Shown here: positions 5,653 to 6,692 of the stretch, in pieces
How positions within the stretch are numbered: the first letter of the stretch is position 1
Layout of the letters: each line of letters opens with the position of its first letter
NCBI GenBank assembly: GCA_900771955.1
Contig: CAAGPW010000111.1
Span: 1-6,692 of the forward strand
Origin: Lachnospiraceae bacterium
Lineage (GTDB): Bacteria; Bacillota; Clostridia; Lachnospirales; Lachnospiraceae
DNA: 6,692 nucleotides
Direction: 5' to 3'
Translations under genes and position numbers: made by a program
Notes under the pieces: generated by a model
What the model was told of the DNA's origin: nothing
Database searches by the model: none
What the model saw: the letters and a program-made list of their open reading frames with translations, nothing else

Positions 5653-6584
5653 AAGCGCTTTCTGCTCCCGTCATAGATTTCAAAGCCACGGCTTCCATCC
5701 ATATTTTTTTTCAGCCGCACAAAACGTTCAAACACGGAGTTTCTGCCCCAGCGCTGTAACGCCGGCTTTCTCTCCAGTTCGTCCATATTTTCCGCATGCA
5801 CGGTTCCCAGTATGCGGCTTCCGCAGTAAAGAACCTTTTCCACTGCCGCGAAATCATCCTCCCCGCCCAGCTCATCCACTGCGATCACCTGCGGTGACAT
5901 GGATCGAAGTACCATCTCCATACCTTCCGCTTTTGTACAGCCATCCATGACATCCGTACGCATGCCGACATCATTCTGTGGGATTCCCAAATGACAGGCG
6001 GCAATTTCCGAGCGCTCATCCAGCACACAGACCCGAAGCCCTTTTTGGCCTGCACAGCCATTGGATAAAAGCCGTACCGCATCCCGCAGATAAGTTGTCT
6101 TTCCCATTCCGGGAGGCGAGAGGATCAGCGTATTGTAAATGCTGCCGTCCCGGTACAGATATGGAACCATCCCCGCCGCGCATCCCTTTTTCTCGCGTGC
6201 CACACGGATATTCATAAAATTTATGTAACGAAGTGTCCGTACCTTTCCCGCCTCAAGCACTGCCTGCCCCGCCAGTCCGACACGGTGTCCTCCCTCAAGC
6301 GTAATGTATCCGCGCCGTATTTCCTCTTCAAAGGCATAAAGCGAATAGCGGCTCAACAGCAAAAGCATCTGTGCAAGATCTTCCTTTTGGGCTGTACATG
6401 CCGCTTCCTGCACATCTGTCAACCGGGCGCCGGCGTTGTCCAAAAAATACTCCCGCTCTCCCATCCGGAATATAAAGGGCTGTCCGACTCTCACCCGGAT
6501 CTCCTCTAACCTTCCCATCCGTTCAAGTTCCGGAAATATCCGGCGCACCGGTTCCGGAAATATCCGCTGTATCATCTCCAACAT
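5646..6584 (-). CDS. spoIIIAA: Stage III sporulation protein AA (secretion-type ATPase)
   Basis: SpoIIIAA is the predicted cytoplasmic motor of the mother-cell channel, a RecA-fold ATPase related to the PilT/GspE/VirB11 families. From the ATG at 6584 it is 312 aa, against 307 in B. subtilis. An N-terminal domain (about 1-130) carries LEEIRVRVGQP and YITLEGGHRVGLAGQ. The ATPase core has Walker A SPPGMGKTT (156-164), the family motif LDERSEIA (188-195), Walker B VIAVDELGGEDD (233-244) and a TVHAEN box (261-266). The longer frame from the ATG at 6620 is rejected: that ATG lies in the terminator stem and adds 12 residues with no ribosome binding site. The chosen ATG has GGGGG with 6 nt spacing. 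It is the first gene of the operon, behind a predicted sigma-E promoter, and overlaps spoIIIAB by 7 nt. Confidence 0.96.
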   Translation of the reverse strand: MLEMIQRIFPEPVRRIFPELERMGRLEEIRVRVGQPFIFRMGEREYFLDNAGARLTDVQEAACTAQKEDLAQMLLLLSRYSLYAFEEEIRRGYITLEGGHRVGLAGQAVLEAGKVRTLRYINFMNIRVAREKKGCAAGMVPYLYRDGSIYNTLILSPPGMGKTTYLRDAVRLLSNGCAGQKGLRVCVLDERSEIAACHLGIPQNDVGMRTDVMDGCTKAEGMEMVLRSMSPQVIAVDELGGEDDFAAVEKVLYCGSRILGTVHAENMDELERKPALQRWGRNSVFERFVRLKKNMDGSRGFEIYDGSRKRLC

Positions 6585-6590
6585 ACGATT

Positions 6591-6595
6591 CCCCC
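6591..6595 (-). promoter_or_regulatory. Ribosome binding site of spoIIIAA (decides the start)
   Basis: GGGGG, followed by 6 nt and ATG (6584-6582). It matches GGAGG at 4 of 5 positions. It is the only purine-rich site near either candidate start and places the start after the terminator T-tract. Confidence 0.7.
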
Positions 6596-6602
6596 AATTC
6601 TT

Positions 6603-6642
6603 AATAAAAAGAAAAGCCATGGGACAAACCGTCCCATGACTT
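6603..6642 (-). terminator. Intrinsic terminator upstream of spoIIIAA
   Basis: Reading the minus strand, AAGTCATGGGAC (6642-6631) pairs with GTCCCATGGCTT (6625-6614) around the loop GGTTT. The 12-bp stem has one G-U wobble, and the inner 8 bp are perfect. It is followed by TTCTTTTTATT (6613-6603). This is a textbook rho-independent terminator for transcription leftward from a gene beyond the window's right edge. Read on the plus strand there is no comparable T-tract, so it is directional. It ends only about 8 nt before the spoIIIAA ribosome binding site. Confidence 0.85.
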
Positions 6643-6643
6643 A

Positions 6644-6671
6644 TATATATGTTTCCATTCCAAATATATGA
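6644..6671 (-). promoter_or_regulatory. Predicted sigma-E promoter of the spoIIIA operon
   Basis: The Bacillus sigma-E consensus is about KMATATT, 13-15 nt, CATACAHT. On the minus strand TCATATA (6671-6665; 6 of 7) is followed after 13 nt by CATATATA (6651-6644; 6 of 8). SpoIIIA is a known sigma-E (mother cell) operon in Bacillus, and this is the only such pair I find upstream of the first gene. The expected start point, about 6-8 nt downstream (near 6637), falls in the 5' arm of the terminator stem. Confidence 0.65.
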
Positions 6672-6692
6672 CTTTGCTTTTTTACTTTATAA
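6672..6692. other. Right edge, A/T-rich, no gene recognised
   Basis: These 21 A/T-rich bases upstream of the promoter could be the end of an upstream minus-strand gene or spacer. They are too short to identify. The terminator just downstream implies that such a gene exists. Confidence 0.4.

Noticed and set aside
5546..6217. Plus-strand open frames of 134 and 79 codons opposite spoIIIAA and spoIIIAB.
   Set aside because: Proline- and serine-rich shadow translations of the real genes with no family resemblance.
1..6692. Search for mobile elements, CRISPR arrays, tRNA or rRNA genes and toxin-antitoxin pairs.
   Set aside because: None seen: coding density is near complete, and all frames belong to recognisable sporulation or housekeeping genes.

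Overview
The window is a compact minus-strand block. It is almost entirely the eight-gene sporulation operon spoIIIA (spoIIIAA to spoIIIAH, about 6584 down to 1346), followed by phosphopentomutase (deoB, 1278 to 106) and the first 22 codons of peptide chain release factor 3 (prfC, 67 to 1, cut by the window edge). All genes read right to left. The complete SpoIIIA set identifies an endospore-forming Firmicute. Moderate GC and the protein style (for example the SpoIIIAH N-terminus and short SpoIIIAC) suggest an anaerobic Clostridia member, probably Lachnospiraceae. That taxonomic placement is inference from pattern, not a database result.

Right end (6585-6692): there is no complete gene here. 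The region holds a strong intrinsic terminator (stem-loop plus T-tract, minus strand). Immediately upstream of it, in the direction of transcription, is a good match to a sigma-E promoter, whose predicted start point falls inside the 5' arm of the terminator stem. The first available ATG for spoIIIAA (6620) lies in the terminator stem, so the gene is better started at 6584 behind a GGGGG ribosome binding site.

Centre (1346-6584): spoIIIAA (ATPase), AB (GspF-like), AC, AD and AE (small and large membrane subunits), and AF, AG and AH (membrane-anchored ring-building-motif proteins). Junctions are 7-nt overlap (AA/AB), 39 nt (AB/AC, or 9 nt with an alternative GTG start), 9 nt (AC/AD), ATGA overlap (AD/AE), 8 nt (AE/AF), 11 nt (AF/AG) and GTGA overlap (AG/AH). 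Several of the longest open frames extend upstream into the previous gene, and I trimmed AA, AC, AE and AF by ribosome binding site and family length. The eight proteins form the mother-cell side of the mother cell-forespore channel ('feeding tube', A-Q complex), which is built on parts related to type II, III and IV secretion systems.

Left end (1-1345): a 67-nt gap separates spoIIIAH from deoB. It contains no terminator but a strong housekeeping promoter (TTGCAT, 17 nt, TATAAT), so deoB should be expressed in growth and perhaps also by read-through in sporulation. prfC begins 38 nt after deoB with a TTG start and a good ribosome binding site.

I do not see an undescribed multi-gene system here. 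The most interesting points are regulatory: the overlapping terminator and sigma-E promoter at the head of the operon, a hairpin that hides the spoIIIAE ribosome binding site at the AD/AE overlap, and an unusually long low-complexity tail and acidic linker on SpoIIIAH.
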